Of a stretch of 64,000 nt of DNA, positions 51,621 through 62,141 are shown in pieces. The notes under the pieces are model-generated. The model was given only the letters and a program-made list of their open reading frames with translations. It searched no databases and was not told the DNA's origin. The DNA is from Streptococcus sp. (GTDB lineage Bacteria; Bacillota; Bacilli; Lactobacillales; Streptococcaceae): assembly GCA_030527925.1 (NCBI GenBank), contig JAUMZW010000004.1, positions 62,001 to 126,000 of the forward strand, in the 5' to 3' direction. The translations under genes were made by a program, and so were the position numbers. Position 1 is the first letter of the stretch, and each line of letters opens with the position of its first letter.

Positions 51621-51666
51621 CATAAATACAGGATTATTTCTTATTCTAAAAACTCTTACCACTTAC
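51613..51666 (-). repeat. Right terminal inverted repeat of the ICE
   Basis: Reading inward from 51666 on the minus strand: GTAAGTGGTA, then TTTTTAGAATA, CTGTAT (offset 36) and GGAGAAC (offset 48), matching the left end block by block. Confidence 0.85.
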
Positions 51667-51674
51667 CAAATTTA
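51667..51674. repeat. Right 8-bp target-site duplication (CAAATTTA)
   Basis: Identical to 5728-5735; marks the right junction of the insertion. Confidence 0.8.
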
Positions 51675-51695
51675 TTATATGACAAACATTTAAAC

Positions 51696-51724
51696 TTGAA
51701 GCATCTGCTCATTTACGTTAAACT
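51696..51724 (+). promoter_or_regulatory. Promoter of the cpsY-like gene
   Basis: TTGAAG (51696-51701), 17 bases, TAAACT (51719-51724). The expected start falls at the ATG itself (51731), and no ribosome site is visible, so the mRNA may be leaderless. Confidence 0.65.
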
Positions 51725-51730
51725 AATAAC

Positions 51731-52639
51731 ATGAGAATCCAACAATTACATTATATTATTAAAATCGTTGAAAATGGGAGTATGAACGAGGCCGCAAAAC
51801 AGCTATTTATTACTCAACCAAGTCTTTCTAATGCTGTCCGTGATCTTGAACGTGAGATGGGAATTGATATTTTTATTAGAAATCCTAAAGGAATTACATT
51901 AACTAAAGATGGTGTAGAGTTCTTATCTTACGCTAGACAAGTTGTTGAACAGACAAATCTATTAGAAGAACGTTATAAAAACAAAAACACGAGTAGAGAA
52001 TTATTTAGTGTTTCTTCACAACACTATGCTTTTGTTGTGAACGCCTTTGTTTCTTTATTAAAAAAAACTGATATGAGCCAATATGAACTATTCCTTAGAG
52101 AAACTCGTACCTATGAAATCATCGATGACGTTAAAAACTTCAGATCAGAAATTGGAGTTCTTTTTCTAAATAACTATAATTTTGATGTATTAACAAAAAT
52201 GTTTGAAGATAATCATCTTATCTATTCTAGCCTTTTTAAAACAAAACCACATATTTTTGTCAGCAAATCCAATCCTTTAGCTAAACAAAAAAGCGTTACC
52301 CTAGAGGACTTAGAAGAATTTCCATACTTAAGTTACGATCAAGGCATTCACAATTCTTTTTACTTTTCAGAAGAGATTATGTCACAAATTCCTCATCAAA
52401 AATCAATTGTAGTCAGTGACCGAGCAACGCTTTTTAACCTTATGATTGGTTTAGATGGTTATACAGTTGCTACTGGTATTTTAAATTCCAATTTAAACGG
52501 GGATAATATTGTATCTATTCCCCTTGAAGTAGATGAGATTATTGATATTGTCTATATTCGCCATGAAAAAGCTAATCTTTCAAAAATGGGAGAGAAGTTT
52601 ATTGAATACTTATTAGATGAAGTTCGCTTCTCAAAATAA
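51731..52639 (+). CDS. cpsY: LysR-family regulator of the CpsY/MtaR type
   Basis: 302 residues. N-terminal winged HTH ([36 protein letters not shown], 1-36) and a LysR effector domain. In streptococci this gene is divergent from cpsA, and its product regulates methionine uptake and surface or capsule traits. Here the ICE has separated the two. The core of the cpsA promoter remains, but any CpsY site upstream of it has moved 46 kb away. The 3' end overlaps convergent deoD by 41 bases. Confidence 0.88.
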   Translation: MRIQQLHYIIKIVENGSMNEAAKQLFITQPSLSNAVRDLEREMGIDIFIRNPKGITLTKDGVEFLSYARQVVEQTNLLEERYKNKNTSRELFSVSSQHYAFVVNAFVSLLKKTDMSQYELFLRETRTYEIIDDVKNFRSEIGVLFLNNYNFDVLTKMFEDNHLIYSSLFKTKPHIFVSKSNPLAKQKSVTLEDLEEFPYLSYDQGIHNSFYFSEEIMSQIPHQKSIVVSDRATLFNLMIGLDGYTVATGILNSNLNGDNIVSIPLEVDEIIDIVYIRHEKANLSKMGEKFIEYLLDEVRFSK

Positions 52640-53336
52640 GTGTTTCGAGTCCAACCTTCATCATATCGGTAAAAGTTGTTTGACGTTCTTCAGCAGTAGT
52701 ATCCTCATTCGGATTTACAAGACTGTCTGAAATAGTCAAGATAGCTAAAGCTTGAACTTTGTATTTAGCTGCCAAATAGTATAGGGCTGCAGCTTCCATT
52801 TCAACTGCTTTTACACCCATTTTTCCTAAGTCAATATTCTTATTAGCAAAATCTGAATAAAATGCATCAGCTGACAAAACACTTCCTACATGAGTTGTCA
52901 TTTTAAGCTCTTTAGCAATATGATAAGCTCGATCTAACAAACTAAAATCGGCGATTTGGGGAAAGTCATATAATGGCCACTCATTTTTAATCATACTAGA
53001 CGTTGTTGCTGCAGCTTGCGCTAGGACCAATTCTCTAACATGAACATCTTTATTTAAGGAACCAGCCGTTCCAACTCTAATCAACTTTTTTACACCATAT
53101 GACTTTATAAGTTCATTAACATAAATTGATATTGAAGGCATTCCCATACCCGTTCCCATAACACTAATACGTTGGCCTTTATATGTACCTGTATACCCTA
53201 ACATACCACGTACTTCATTAAAACAAACTGCATCTTCTAAAAAATTCTCTGCAATAAATTTAGCACGAAGTGGATCCCCAGGTAACAAAATCTTATCTGC
53301 GATTGCTCCTTCTGGAGCATTTATATGAATTGACAT
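52599..53336 (-). CDS. deoD: Purine nucleoside phosphorylase DeoD-type
   Basis: 245 residues of the hexameric DeoD family: [30 protein letters not shown] (N-terminal GDP phosphate site), GTAGS near 89-93, and EMEAAALY near 179-186. It cleaves purine (deoxy)nucleosides with phosphate. The C-terminus carries about ten extra residues relative to the usual 236-residue form, because the stop lies inside the convergent cpsY gene. Operon: rpiA-deoB-punA-deoD. Confidence 0.93.
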   Translation of the reverse strand: MSIHINAPEGAIADKILLPGDPLRAKFIAENFLEDAVCFNEVRGMLGYTGTYKGQRISVMGTGMGMPSISIYVNELIKSYGVKKLIRVGTAGSLNKDVHVRELVLAQAAATTSSMIKNEWPLYDFPQIADFSLLDRAYHIAKELKMTTHVGSVLSADAFYSDFANKNIDLGKMGVKAVEMEAAALYYLAAKYKVQALAILTISDSLVNPNEDTTAEERQTTFTDMMKVGLETLILRSELHLISIQ

Positions 53337-53348
53337 CTCTAACCTCTT

Positions 53349-54152
53349 CTATAATTTTTCTAAAATAGAAACAATTAAGTTTTTAAAATTTGATTTAATT
53401 TTTTGAGTAACTTCAACAACTTCTTCGTGGTTCAACTCTGATTGAAAACCTGCCGCAAAGTTTGTAATAGCAGAAATCCCCAAAACTTTTAATCCTGAAT
53501 GAGCAGCAACAATGACTTCTGGTACAGTTGACATTCCTACCGCATGTGCACCTAATGATTCAAATGCTCTAATTTCAGCAGGCGTCTCATAGCATGGACC
53601 TGTAACTCCCAAGTAAACTCCATCTTCTAACGTCATTGACATTTCTTGAGCAACCTGATGAGCCAACTCTCGGTAAGATTTTGTATAGGCGTTTGACATA
53701 TCAGGAAAACGTGGACCAAACTCATCTAAATTTTTTCCAATTAATGGATTCTGTCCAGTCATGTTAATATGATCAGTAATAACCATTAATGTCCCTGGTC
53801 CATAACCAATACCTCCCGCTGCATTCGTTACGATAATTCCTTCACATCCCAAAGCTTTCATTACGCGTACTGGAAATGTGACAACTGACATTTCATTTCC
53901 TTCATAAAAATGAAAACGACCTTGAAGTGCAATCACTTTACGACCTGCTAAATCACCATAAACCAATTTTCCTGCATGTCCAACAACTGTAGATTGTCCC
54001 CAGTTTGGAATCTCACTGTAGTCAATAATGATTGCATTCTCAACCGAATCAGCCAACTCTCCTAAACCTGAACCTAAAATCAAACCAAACTCAGGTTCAA
54101 CCAATCCTCTATCCTTTAAATAAACTTCTGTTTCTTTAATTTTATCTAGCAT
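53349..54152 (-). CDS. punA: Purine nucleoside phosphorylase (PunA/trimeric type)
   Basis: 267 residues of the trimeric PNP family: GLILGSGLGELAD near 23-35, GRFHFYEG near 78-85, NAAGGI near 109-114, and the base-binding GMSTVPEVI near 206-214. Converts inosine and guanosine to base plus ribose-1-phosphate, feeding deoB. 12 bases from both neighbours. Confidence 0.93.
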   Translation of the reverse strand: MLDKIKETEVYLKDRGLVEPEFGLILGSGLGELADSVENAIIIDYSEIPNWGQSTVVGHAGKLVYGDLAGRKVIALQGRFHFYEGNEMSVVTFPVRVMKALGCEGIIVTNAAGGIGYGPGTLMVITDHINMTGQNPLIGKNLDEFGPRFPDMSNAYTKSYRELAHQVAQEMSMTLEDGVYLGVTGPCYETPAEIRAFESLGAHAVGMSTVPEVIVAAHSGLKVLGISAITNFAAGFQSELNHEEVVEVTQKIKSNFKNLIVSILEKL

Positions 54153-54164
54153 TATACACTCACT

Positions 54165-55373
54165 TTATACTAATTTTTCTAAAAAACTTTTTCCAATTTG
54201 GCTTGGTTCAACATCAAAATTTTCTGCTATGGTTGCTGAAATATCTGCAAAATTACCTACAGGTAAAACTCCTGTTTCTGTTAACGATTTTCCATATACT
54301 AAAAGCGGTACATATTCTCTAGTATGATCTGTACCGGCATATGTAGGATCATTACCGTGATCTGCAGTTATCATTAACAAATCATTCTCACCTAGATTTT
54401 CAATGATTTCCGGTAACCTAGCATCAAATTCTTCAATACAATTTTTATAACCTTCTACATCACGACGATGTCCATAAACAGCATCAAAATCAACTAAATT
54501 TGTAAATGATAATCCTTTTTTAAAATCCTGATCATTTAATACCTTTAAAAATGTATCAACCCCATGATTATTATGTTGATTATGTCCCATATCATGACTG
54601 ATTCCAGAACCATTGAAAATATCATTAATTTTTCCAACACCATATGTTGAAATACCTGCACTCTGTAAGTTATCTAAAACAGTTGGAGCAAAAGGGGAAA
54701 CTGCATAGTCATGACGATTAGCTGTACGTGTAAAATTACCTGGAGTACCTACATAAGGTCTAGCAATGATACGACCTAAAAGTAATGGACGCTCTAAAGT
54801 TATTGACCGTGCAAACTCACAAATTTTGTAAAGTTCTTCTAACGGAATAACATCTTCATGTGCAGCAATTTGAAGAACGGGATCCGCAGAAGTATATACA
54901 ATCAATTCACCTGTTTCCATTTGTCGTGGACCAAAATCATCAATAACAGCAGTGCCTGAATAAGGTTTATTAGCTTCACGTATAATTTTACGCCCAGAAA
55001 ATTCTTCAATTTTAACTAGTAATTCCTCAGGAAAACCATTCCAAAATGTATCAAATGGCTCTGTAATATTCAATCCCATTATTTCCCAATGTCCTGTCAT
55101 TGTATCCTTACCAAGAGAAACTTCCTCTAGTTTTGTCACATAACCACTCGGGTTATTTTCTTTAGGAACTGTTGCTAATGGTGTTTCTCTAGGAATATTT
55201 CCTAGTCCAATCTTTGTCATATTAGGAACAGATAATCCAACCGTTTCCGAAATATGACCAATGGTATCTGAACTTGTATCTGGTGTTCCTGCATTGAAAA
55301 ATTTATCAGCATCGGGAGCAGCTCCTATTCCAACTGAATCTAAAACAACCACATGTATTCGATTAAATTTCAT
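54165..55373 (-). CDS. deoB: Phosphopentomutase
   Basis: 402 residues, alkaline-phosphatase superfamily. [16 protein letters not shown] near 9-24 (metal site), [10 protein letters not shown] near 88-97 with the threonine nucleophile region, and [19 protein letters not shown] near 338-356 with metal ligands. Interconverts (deoxy)ribose-1- and -5-phosphate. One base from rpiA. Confidence 0.95.
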   Translation of the reverse strand: MKFNRIHVVVLDSVGIGAAPDADKFFNAGTPDTSSDTIGHISETVGLSVPNMTKIGLGNIPRETPLATVPKENNPSGYVTKLEEVSLGKDTMTGHWEIMGLNITEPFDTFWNGFPEELLVKIEEFSGRKIIREANKPYSGTAVIDDFGPRQMETGELIVYTSADPVLQIAAHEDVIPLEELYKICEFARSITLERPLLLGRIIARPYVGTPGNFTRTANRHDYAVSPFAPTVLDNLQSAGISTYGVGKINDIFNGSGISHDMGHNQHNNHGVDTFLKVLNDQDFKKGLSFTNLVDFDAVYGHRRDVEGYKNCIEEFDARLPEIIENLGENDLLMITADHGNDPTYAGTDHTREYVPLLVYGKSLTETGVLPVGNFADISATIAENFDVEPSQIGKSFLEKLV

Positions 55374-55374
55374 T

Positions 55375-56073
55375 TTACTTAACTTCTTTCTTATTTGTAT
55401 TTATCGATTCCAAAACCTCTACGCCTTCTGGAAGCGCCACAATGACTTTATCAACCATTTGATTAAATAAGCCATGCTCTACGACACCAACAGTACTATC
55501 TAATTCTATACCAAAAGAAATTGGGTCTGAAATCATTTTTAAGTCTAAATCGATAATAAAATTTCCCATATCAGTTAAAAAACGTTCCCCTTCTGATGTT
55601 CTAAAAGAAGGCTCGTATCCTTTTGATTTAAATACTCTAAATAATCGTTCTGCACCATATTGAACCACTTCGACTGGAAGTTTAAACGCTCCTAATTTGG
55701 TAACCATTTTACTACCATCTACAACCCATATATACTCTTTAGTAGGAGTGGCAACAATTTTTTCCATTAGTAGAGCACCCCCACCACCTTTGATACCATT
55801 AAATTCTTCATCAACTTCATCTGCTCCATCGACTGTTATGTCAATCTCATCAACTTCATCCACTGATTTCAACTGAATTCCTAGTTGTTTAGCTTGTTCT
55901 GTAGTTCGACTAGATGTAGTAACACCAATGATATCTAATCCTTCTTCGTTAACTCGTCTGCCTAATTCTTCAACAAAATAATAAGCTGTTGAACCCGTCC
56001 CAAGACCAACTATCATACCATCTGAAACGTATTGAGCGGCTTTAATACCAGCAATTTTTTTTAGCTCTTCCAT
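55375..56073 (-). CDS. rpiA: Ribose-5-phosphate isomerase A
   Basis: 232 residues. Conserved GLGTGSTA near 24-31, TTSSRT near 51-56, DGADEVD near 83-89, and KGGGGALL near 95-102 (catalytic lysine region). Links the nucleoside pathway to the pentose phosphate pathway. First gene of the operon; AGGAG before ATG. Confidence 0.95.
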   Translation of the reverse strand: MEELKKIAGIKAAQYVSDGMIVGLGTGSTAYYFVEELGRRVNEEGLDIIGVTTSSRTTEQAKQLGIQLKSVDEVDEIDITVDGADEVDEEFNGIKGGGGALLMEKIVATPTKEYIWVVDGSKMVTKLGAFKLPVEVVQYGAERLFRVFKSKGYEPSFRTSEGERFLTDMGNFIIDLDLKMISDPISFGIELDSTVGVVEHGLFNQMVDKVIVALPEGVEVLESINTNKKEVK

Positions 56074-56115
56074 GATTAACTCCTATTGTTTAAAACGATA
56101 TATTTCCAACTACCT

Positions 56116-56121
56116 ATTATA
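56116..56121 (-). promoter_or_regulatory. -10 box of the rpiA operon promoter
   Basis: On the minus strand TGTTATAAT gives an extended -10; the -35 is weak. Divergent from the mnmE promoter. Confidence 0.6.
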
Positions 56122-56172
56122 ACATTTTTAATCTTTGTTGAAAATCTACATCATAAACTGAATTTTGCATTC

Positions 56173-56200
56173 TTTGTAAAACAATACGATTTTGGTATAA
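56173..56200 (+). promoter_or_regulatory. mnmE promoter
   Basis: TTGTAA (56173-56178), 16 bases, TATAAT (56195-56200) with TG one base upstream (extended -10). It lies 36 bases before the mnmE ATG. Confidence 0.7.
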
Positions 56201-56236
56201 TAATAAATGAAATCATAAGAAAAGAGATACAAAAAT

Positions 56237-57610
56237 ATGATTACAAAAGAATTTGACACTATTACAGCTATTTCTACTCCTTTAGGTGAAGGAGCTATCA
56301 GTATTATTAGACTATCGGGTACAGAAGCACTTGATATTATTTCAAAAGTCTTCAAAGGAAAGAATCTAAAAAAAGTTACAAGTCATACAATTAATTACGG
56401 ACATATTTTCGATCCTAAAAGAAATGAACTTATAGATGAAGTTATGGTCAGTATAATGCTTGCTCCAAAAACTTTTACAAGAGAGACTATTGTAGAAATT
56501 AACTCACATGGAGGAATTGCTGTTACAAACGACATCTTACAGCTCCTCATTAGACAAGGAGCACGTTTGGCCGAACCAGGCGAATTTACAAAACGTGCTT
56601 TTTTAAATGGTCGCATTGATTTAACTCAGGCAGAAGCGGTCATGGATATAATTCGAGCTAAAACGGATAAAGCGATGAATAATGCAGTTAAACAGTTAGA
56701 TGGATCGCTATCTGAGCTAATAAATGATACCAGACAAGAAATTTTAAATACACTTGCCCAAGTAGAGGTAAATATTGACTATCCTGAATATGATGATGTT
56801 GAAGAAGTTACAACTAAACTTATTCAAGAAAAAACAAAAGCTTTTCAAGATTTACTAGAAAATCTATTAAATACTGCTAAAAGAGGGAAAATCTTAAGGG
56901 AAGGACTCTCAACAGCTATCATTGGACGTCCAAACGTTGGAAAATCTAGTCTACTAAATAATCTCATCAGAGAAGACAAAGCTATTGTAACAGATATAGA
57001 AGGAACAACAAGAGATATTATTGAAGAGTACGTCAATATCAAGGGCGTCCCACTAAAATTAATTGACACAGCCGGGATTCGAGATACTCTTGATGTTGTT
57101 GAAAAAATTGGTGTTGAACGATCAAAAAAAGCCCTATCAGATGCTGAACTTGTTCTATTGGTGTTAAATGCTTCAGAACCTTTAACACCTCAAGATAAAG
57201 AATTACTTGAACTAAGTAAGAATAGTAATCGTATTATACTTCTTAATAAAACTGATTTGCCACAAAAAATTGAAAAAGATAATCTCCCTAATGATATAAT
57301 TGAAATTTCTGTTCTAGAAAATAAGAATATCTCTGCAATTGAAGATGAGATTAACAAACTATTTTTTGATACTGATGATATTCAAGAAAAAGATGCAACT
57401 TACCTCTCAAATAGCCGACACATCTCTTTAATAGAACAAGCAATTGACAGTTTAAACGCAGTCAATCAAGGTCTAGATATGGGAATGCCTGTTGATTTAT
57501 TACAAATTGATTTAACACGAACATGGGAAATTTTAGGGGAAATCACAGGTGAATCCGCTCCTGACGAACTCATAACAAAACTATTTAGCCAATTTTGCCT
57601 CGGCAAATAA
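56237..57610 (+). CDS. mnmE: tRNA modification GTPase MnmE (TrmE)
   Basis: 457 residues. The N-terminal folate-binding domain begins with [21 protein letters not shown]. The G domain has GRPNVGKSS near 228-236, [12 protein letters not shown] and NKTD. The protein ends in CLGK, the variant of the CIGK tail. With MnmG it modifies U34 of several tRNAs. Normal length; unrelated to the flanking operons. Confidence 0.96.
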   Translation: MITKEFDTITAISTPLGEGAISIIRLSGTEALDIISKVFKGKNLKKVTSHTINYGHIFDPKRNELIDEVMVSIMLAPKTFTRETIVEINSHGGIAVTNDILQLLIRQGARLAEPGEFTKRAFLNGRIDLTQAEAVMDIIRAKTDKAMNNAVKQLDGSLSELINDTRQEILNTLAQVEVNIDYPEYDDVEEVTTKLIQEKTKAFQDLLENLLNTAKRGKILREGLSTAIIGRPNVGKSSLLNNLIREDKAIVTDIEGTTRDIIEEYVNIKGVPLKLIDTAGIRDTLDVVEKIGVERSKKALSDAELVLLVLNASEPLTPQDKELLELSKNSNRIILLNKTDLPQKIEKDNLPNDIIEISVLENKNISAIEDEINKLFFDTDDIQEKDATYLSNSRHISLIEQAIDSLNAVNQGLDMGMPVDLLQIDLTRTWEILGEITGESAPDELITKLFSQFCLGK

Positions 57611-57695
57611 AAAAGTCGAAAATAGATACTGTTCCTAAAAGTAGATTTTATCTATCCAATTTTTAGAGTACAGTCTATATCAATTCGACTTTTTT
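57609..57695. terminator. Bidirectional terminator between mnmE and comEC
   Basis: AAAAAGTCGAA and TTCGACTTTTTT are the base of a long stem, extended by TAGATACTGT/ACAGTCTA. Both strands end in a T-run, serving the convergent mnmE and comEC genes. Confidence 0.85.
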
Positions 57696-57732
57696 ATGTT
57701 ATAGAATTTCTAAACAACAACTACTTTTTTAT

Positions 57733-59947
57733 TCAGCGAACAGTTTCTATTATAAAATGTTTAATACCAATAAATCTTATAGCTCCCTGCCTATCTGTTC
57801 TAAAAACTTTACCTCCAATCGAAAATACTCTTTCAAGCATCTCCTGATGTGGATGGTGATAACGGTTATTCTCTCCAGCTGATATTATAATAATCTTGGG
57901 CTGAATATGTTTTAGAAATATCTGACTTGATGAACCTTTGCTCCCATGATGGCCAGCTTTTAAAACATCAACTTTCAACTTTGAATAATGTTCTACTAGT
58001 ACTTTTTCCCCTTCACTCTCTAAATCACCAGTAAATAAGAAATTTATATCAAGTAAATTGCCATGTAACACAATCGAATCATTATTCGAACCATCACCAA
58101 CAACTAAAGGATATAAAATTTCTAAGTAACTTCCCATTATCGGTAGTCTATCACCTTGATGGGCTATTTTTACAGGTGATTTTATCATCTTTAGTTTCTT
58201 AACAAAAGATTGATTCGTTAAGCTGCCTTGACTAACTAAAATTTGTCCAATTTTTATTGACTTAGCTAGTACTAACATATCTCCTACGTGGTCCGTATCG
58301 GTGTGAGTTAAAACTAACGTATCAATTTTACCAACACCTCTACTCTTAAGATATGGTACTAAGGTCTTTTCAGCATTAGAGGTTTCACTCCTTTTTTTCC
58401 ATCCGTTTTTTATCGTGAAATCAACCTTACCTCCCGTATCAATTAGAACTGTCTTTCCAGCCATATCCTTTATAAAAATACTGTCTCCTTGACCAACATC
58501 AATAATGGTCACTTCATTAGATAGTGGATTTTTAATTACAAGTGTAATTAGTAAAATTAATAACACTAATACGGATTGTAATCCTCTATTTAACTTAAAA
58601 TCATAGCAAAAAACTATAAAAGAAAAAACTATAATCGCTAACCAAAGACTAGGATGACCAAAAACAATATCCTTTGGAAAAATATGATATATCCATTTGA
58701 TTAAAAATTCTAACCAAATAAAAATACTATTCAGAAACACCATATTAAAAAAAGGTGAAATAATATAAGATAAAACCAAAATTGGTAAAATGAAGTAATC
58801 AAATAAAAATGAAAAAATATAAGTTAAAAAAATCGAAATCGGCTGAAAACTTGAAAAATTAAACAGCAAAATAGGTAAACTAAAAATTGAAATTAAAATA
58901 TTTCTTTTTAGCTGTTCTCTAACCCCATTATCACTACTGTCAATATAAGTGATAATAAAAGCATATAACATTGTTAAAGAACCACCAATTGTCATTATTG
59001 AATAAGGGAATAAGATTAAGATAATGATTAACGTTGCTATAAAATTATCCCATTTATTAAATTGTTTTTCAGATAAATAACTTTGAATTAAACTCCTAAT
59101 AACAGATAGACTTAATCCTGTTAAAATAGCATACACTATAGAAATAGGTAACTGAAATAGTATCATTTTTTCTCTTGTGAGCCCAATCCTTAACAGAAAA
59201 AATTTAAACCAATTTAAGAAAAATCCAACTTGCAAACCTGATAGTGCAAATAAATGAATAATACCTAAACTACCATAAATTTCGGACATTTCATCAAAAC
59301 TTTTATCTAAATAACCAAATATTAAACCTGTCATATAATGATTCATAGGTTTTGGAAAACGTTCTCTAATCCAAACAATTGAAGACCTTCTACAGTCGTT
59401 AAAAAAATAAGGATTAATAATACTAAGCTTATCTATTTTTTTTATAGTTTTCAGCTTGATAATCCTGTAAATACCTTGCTTTTTTAAATAATTTCTATAA
59501 TCAAATCCATTAAAATTTCTTTTTTGAGTTGCCAACTTAAAATCTCCAGAAAAATCTAAAAAAAAATGAGACGTGCAGATGTTCAAAGTATTCCTTTTCT
59601 TTCTTACTTCTTAATTGATAAAAACACTGATAAGTTTCGCCTTGTCTCTTCCCCTTTAACGAAAGAAGATCACCATTAATAGTGATACTATCTGAAATAA
59701 CTGTTATCCGACTAAAGTCTTCATTTGTATTATCAAAATGTCTGTCAGTATTAGTCTTTACTAATGTAAAATAGCAAAAAAAGAATAAACTAATTGTCAT
59801 TATAGAGGCAACCTGTTTTAGATTCAATTGAACAAAATAAACCACTAATAAAAAGAATATTGGTATTAATATCAAAGAACATGATGTAAAACTATATCCA
59901 TATACCAAAAGTACTGGAAGTAATACATGCCTCCATCTAATCAACAC
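57733..59947 (-). pseudogene. comEC: ComEC DNA-uptake channel, disrupted by one-base shift in a T9 run
   Basis: Two overlapping frames make up one ComEC. The first (from a GTG at 59947 after AGAGG) gives 136 residues with membrane helices and the DUF4131 start. The second covers the rest: polytopic competence domain (IHLFALSGLQVGFF) and the metallo-beta-lactamase domain (VGQGDSIFIKD, LTHTDTDHVGD, AGHHGSKGSS). They join at nine T on the minus strand (59566-59558). Eight T would give one frame of about 738 residues, the usual ComEC size. Inactivation, slippage-dependent expression or a sequencing error are all possible. Confidence 0.88.
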
Positions 59948-60593
59948 TTACCTCTTCTTGCAATTTTTCCAATGTTTTATCACCGATACCCGATATATTC
60001 TTTAATTCATCTATACTACTAAACCTTGAATGCTCCTCCCTATATGCCACAATGTCTTCAGCTTTCTTTTTACCAATTCCTGAAATATTTTGTAGATCAT
60101 TTTCACTAGCGGTATTAAGATTTAGCTTCTTTTTTACCTCTGTCTTATTCTCTGTACCACTTGATCTAAAATTTGAAGACATTAGTAAACTTCTCTGCTC
60201 ATCTTGACGTGCAACATATATCATCATTTCATCTGTTACTTTTTGAGCTAAATTAACTGATGTTTTATCTGCATTATCAGTAAAATCCCCAGCTTTTTTT
60301 ATCACATCAACAACCCTATCTCCGACTTTCATTTGATAAGTTCCCTCTACACTTATAGCACCTTTAATATCTACAACAATAGTATTCTCAGTTCTAGATG
60401 GCAAAGTGTCATTAGATTCTTTAGATGTTTCTAAACTAGAAGCAAGTACAATATCATCAACTTTTATATTTTCTTTATGTTTTGTAGAAAATACTATAAA
60501 CATAATAAGTATGCATAATAGAGAAAAAATCAGAATGATCACTGCCAACATTATCGGATATTTTTCAAAACTCTTTTTAATTTTATACCTCAA
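59937..60593 (-). CDS. comEA: ComEA, competence DNA receptor
   Basis: 218 residues: membrane anchor (about 16-36), an SLBB-like domain (about 72-125: VVDIKGAISVEGTYQM), and two helix-hairpin-helix motifs (NLNTASENDLQNISGIGKKKA and SIDELKNISGIGDKTLE). It binds incoming double-stranded DNA. TTG start with GAGAGG upstream. Overlaps comEC by 11 bases. Confidence 0.92.
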   Translation of the reverse strand: MRYKIKKSFEKYPIMLAVIILIFSLLCILIMFIVFSTKHKENIKVDDIVLASSLETSKESNDTLPSRTENTIVVDIKGAISVEGTYQMKVGDRVVDVIKKAGDFTDNADKTSVNLAQKVTDEMMIYVARQDEQRSLLMSSNFRSSGTENKTEVKKKLNLNTASENDLQNISGIGKKKAEDIVAYREEHSRFSSIDELKNISGIGDKTLEKLQEEVSVD

Positions 60594-60630
60594 ATTATGA
60601 ACCTCTCTACTACTTTCATTCGAATTTTAA

Positions 60631-60667
60631 TAAAAAAACTAGCTAGAAAAATTCTAACTAGTTTTTT
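60631..60667 (-). terminator. Terminator of the YrdC-like gene
   Basis: On the minus strand ACTAGTTAGAA pairs with TTCTAGCTAGT (one mismatch), followed by T7. Overlaps the stop codon. Confidence 0.8.
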
Positions 60668-61448
60668 AATAGTATTCTCCTTGACGATAATCCCAAGAAT
60701 TAAATGTATCTGATAAATGCATCATTATCTTATCAATATCTAAACCTTTACGAATAACAACCGGACATGGACTCACAGATCGCTCACCATTTTGAGAAGG
60801 AATTAATTGACCTTCTTTATTAACCATGGAAACCATTACACCTTGTTCATAACGCGTATCAATCGTTTTATCTGGTTGAATAGAGGCTACATAGTCATCT
60901 GCTTCAATGACTAAATCAACTTTAGATTCAATTCGCTCTCCAATCCCTTCTACTTTACCTCTATTTCCTTTTCCTGAAGGATTTGCAGATGAAGCATAAA
61001 TCATCTTTCCCTCTGTACGCCAAAGATGTTCAGCAATTTGTTCTCCTGCTGTACCAAATTTGATAACAAAACATGATGTTTTACGAGAATCAGTCATTAA
61101 TTCTTCACGTCCATCACCAATAGCTACTAACTTTTCATATGAATCCTCTCTCCAAGGAAGTATGCAACCAAGTAAAATATCATCATCCCAATGTTTTTGG
61201 TAAAAATCTCTAATCTCGGGAGTTAATTGTGCCAAACTTTCTAACTCTTCCATACTACCACAAAGTACAACTCCTGGTTTATTACGATTTCTTACCTTAG
61301 CATCAAATTTTCGCTCTAAACCTTGTTTATCAGTAGTCACAATAATATAGCCTACTTTTGTAGGACAAACAATCAAACCACCTGGGGTCTGTAACACCTC
61401 AATTCCTTCTTGTGATAGTTGTCCATCCCATTGAATATGTCTTGTCAT
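60666..61448 (-). CDS. YrdC/Sua5-domain protein
   Basis: 260 residues. The pattern GGLIVCPTKVGYIIVTTD (strand and substrate-binding Thr), KVRNRNKPGVVL and SSANPSGKGNRGKVEGI matches the YrdC/Sua5 fold, which makes threonylcarbamoyl-AMP for tRNA t6A. It lacks a Sua5 C-terminal domain. Sequence is diverged from the housekeeping TsaC, so a paralogue role is possible. Confidence 0.72.
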   Translation of the reverse strand: MTRHIQWDGQLSQEGIEVLQTPGGLIVCPTKVGYIIVTTDKQGLERKFDAKVRNRNKPGVVLCGSMEELESLAQLTPEIRDFYQKHWDDDILLGCILPWREDSYEKLVAIGDGREELMTDSRKTSCFVIKFGTAGEQIAEHLWRTEGKMIYASSANPSGKGNRGKVEGIGERIESKVDLVIEADDYVASIQPDKTIDTRYEQGVMVSMVNKEGQLIPSQNGERSVSPCPVVIRKGLDIDKIMMHLSDTFNSWDYRQGEYY

Positions 61449-61540
61449 CTATTTTCTCGCTTTCTTTTTTCCATGTTTTATATTCTAACATCTGCTTAGT
61501 ATAAATTCAATAAAAATTCTGATTTTTCTAAATTTTCTTT

Positions 61541-62131
61541 TTATTTCCAATATTTTGGTCTATTATTTTCATACTCAGTAATTAAATGTTCATGTTGCAG
61601 GGTTACACCTATATCATCTAAACCATTTAGTAATTTATTTTTCCAATCCGCATCAATTTCAAAAAAGTACTCTCCAATCGGACTAAATATTTTTTGTTGA
61701 TATAAATCTACAGTCACTTTATCACTTGGATTTAATTGTGATAAAGCTTCTCTGACCTCTCTAGGTTGAACAATTGGTAAGATACCATTATTGATGTCAT
61801 TATTATAATGAATATCACCAAAAGAACCAGCTATTATCACTTTAAAACCATAATCTGCTAATGCCCAAGCAGCATGTTCCCTAGAAGAGCCAGCCCCAAA
61901 ATTATCGCCACTAATTAAAATTGTTGCACTACGATATTCTACTTGATTAAAAATAAAATCAGGGTCCTCAGTATACTGGTCATCTAAATATCGCCAAGAA
62001 TACATTAAATACTTACCAAAACCTTTCTTATCAATTAATTTCAAAAATTGCTTTGGTAAGATTTGATCTGTATCTATATTATCATTCATCAATGGTACAG
62101 TTGTACCAGTATATATTGTAAACTTTTCCAT
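61541..62131 (-). CDS. leuD: 3-isopropylmalate dehydratase small subunit
   Basis: 196 residues. [13 protein letters not shown] near 14-26 and [17 protein letters not shown] near 70-86 are LeuD signatures. Pairs with LeuC to isomerise isopropylmalate in leucine synthesis. ATG at 62131 follows AAGGAG; an upstream in-frame ATG overlaps leuC and is rejected. Confidence 0.95.
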   Translation of the reverse strand: MEKFTIYTGTTVPLMNDNIDTDQILPKQFLKLIDKKGFGKYLMYSWRYLDDQYTEDPDFIFNQVEYRSATILISGDNFGAGSSREHAAWALADYGFKVIIAGSFGDIHYNNDINNGILPIVQPREVREALSQLNPSDKVTVDLYQQKIFSPIGEYFFEIDADWKNKLLNGLDDIGVTLQHEHLITEYENNRPKYWK

Positions 62132-62141
62132 ATGAAGCTCC

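Larger units (their letters stand above)
5736..51666. mobile_element. TnGBS-like integrative and conjugative element, 45.9 kb
   Basis: The element is bounded by imperfect terminal inverted repeats and an 8-bp direct repeat. It encodes an ISLre2-like DDE transposase near its left end and no tyrosine or serine recombinase. It also has RepA_N and ParA-like genes, a MobL-like relaxase, a VirD4-type coupling protein and VirB2, VirB3, VirB4, VirB6, VirB8 and VirB1-like genes. TnGBS elements of streptococci are known to combine DDE transposition, plasmid-type replication and conjugation, and to insert 15-16 bp upstream of the -35 box of vegetative promoters. Here the distance is 15 bp. All genes but one read leftward. 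Two element genes carry in-frame stops, so transfer may be impaired. Confidence 0.92.

Noticed and set aside
5736..51666. Integrase-driven ICE
   Set aside because: No tyrosine or serine recombinase gene is present in the element.
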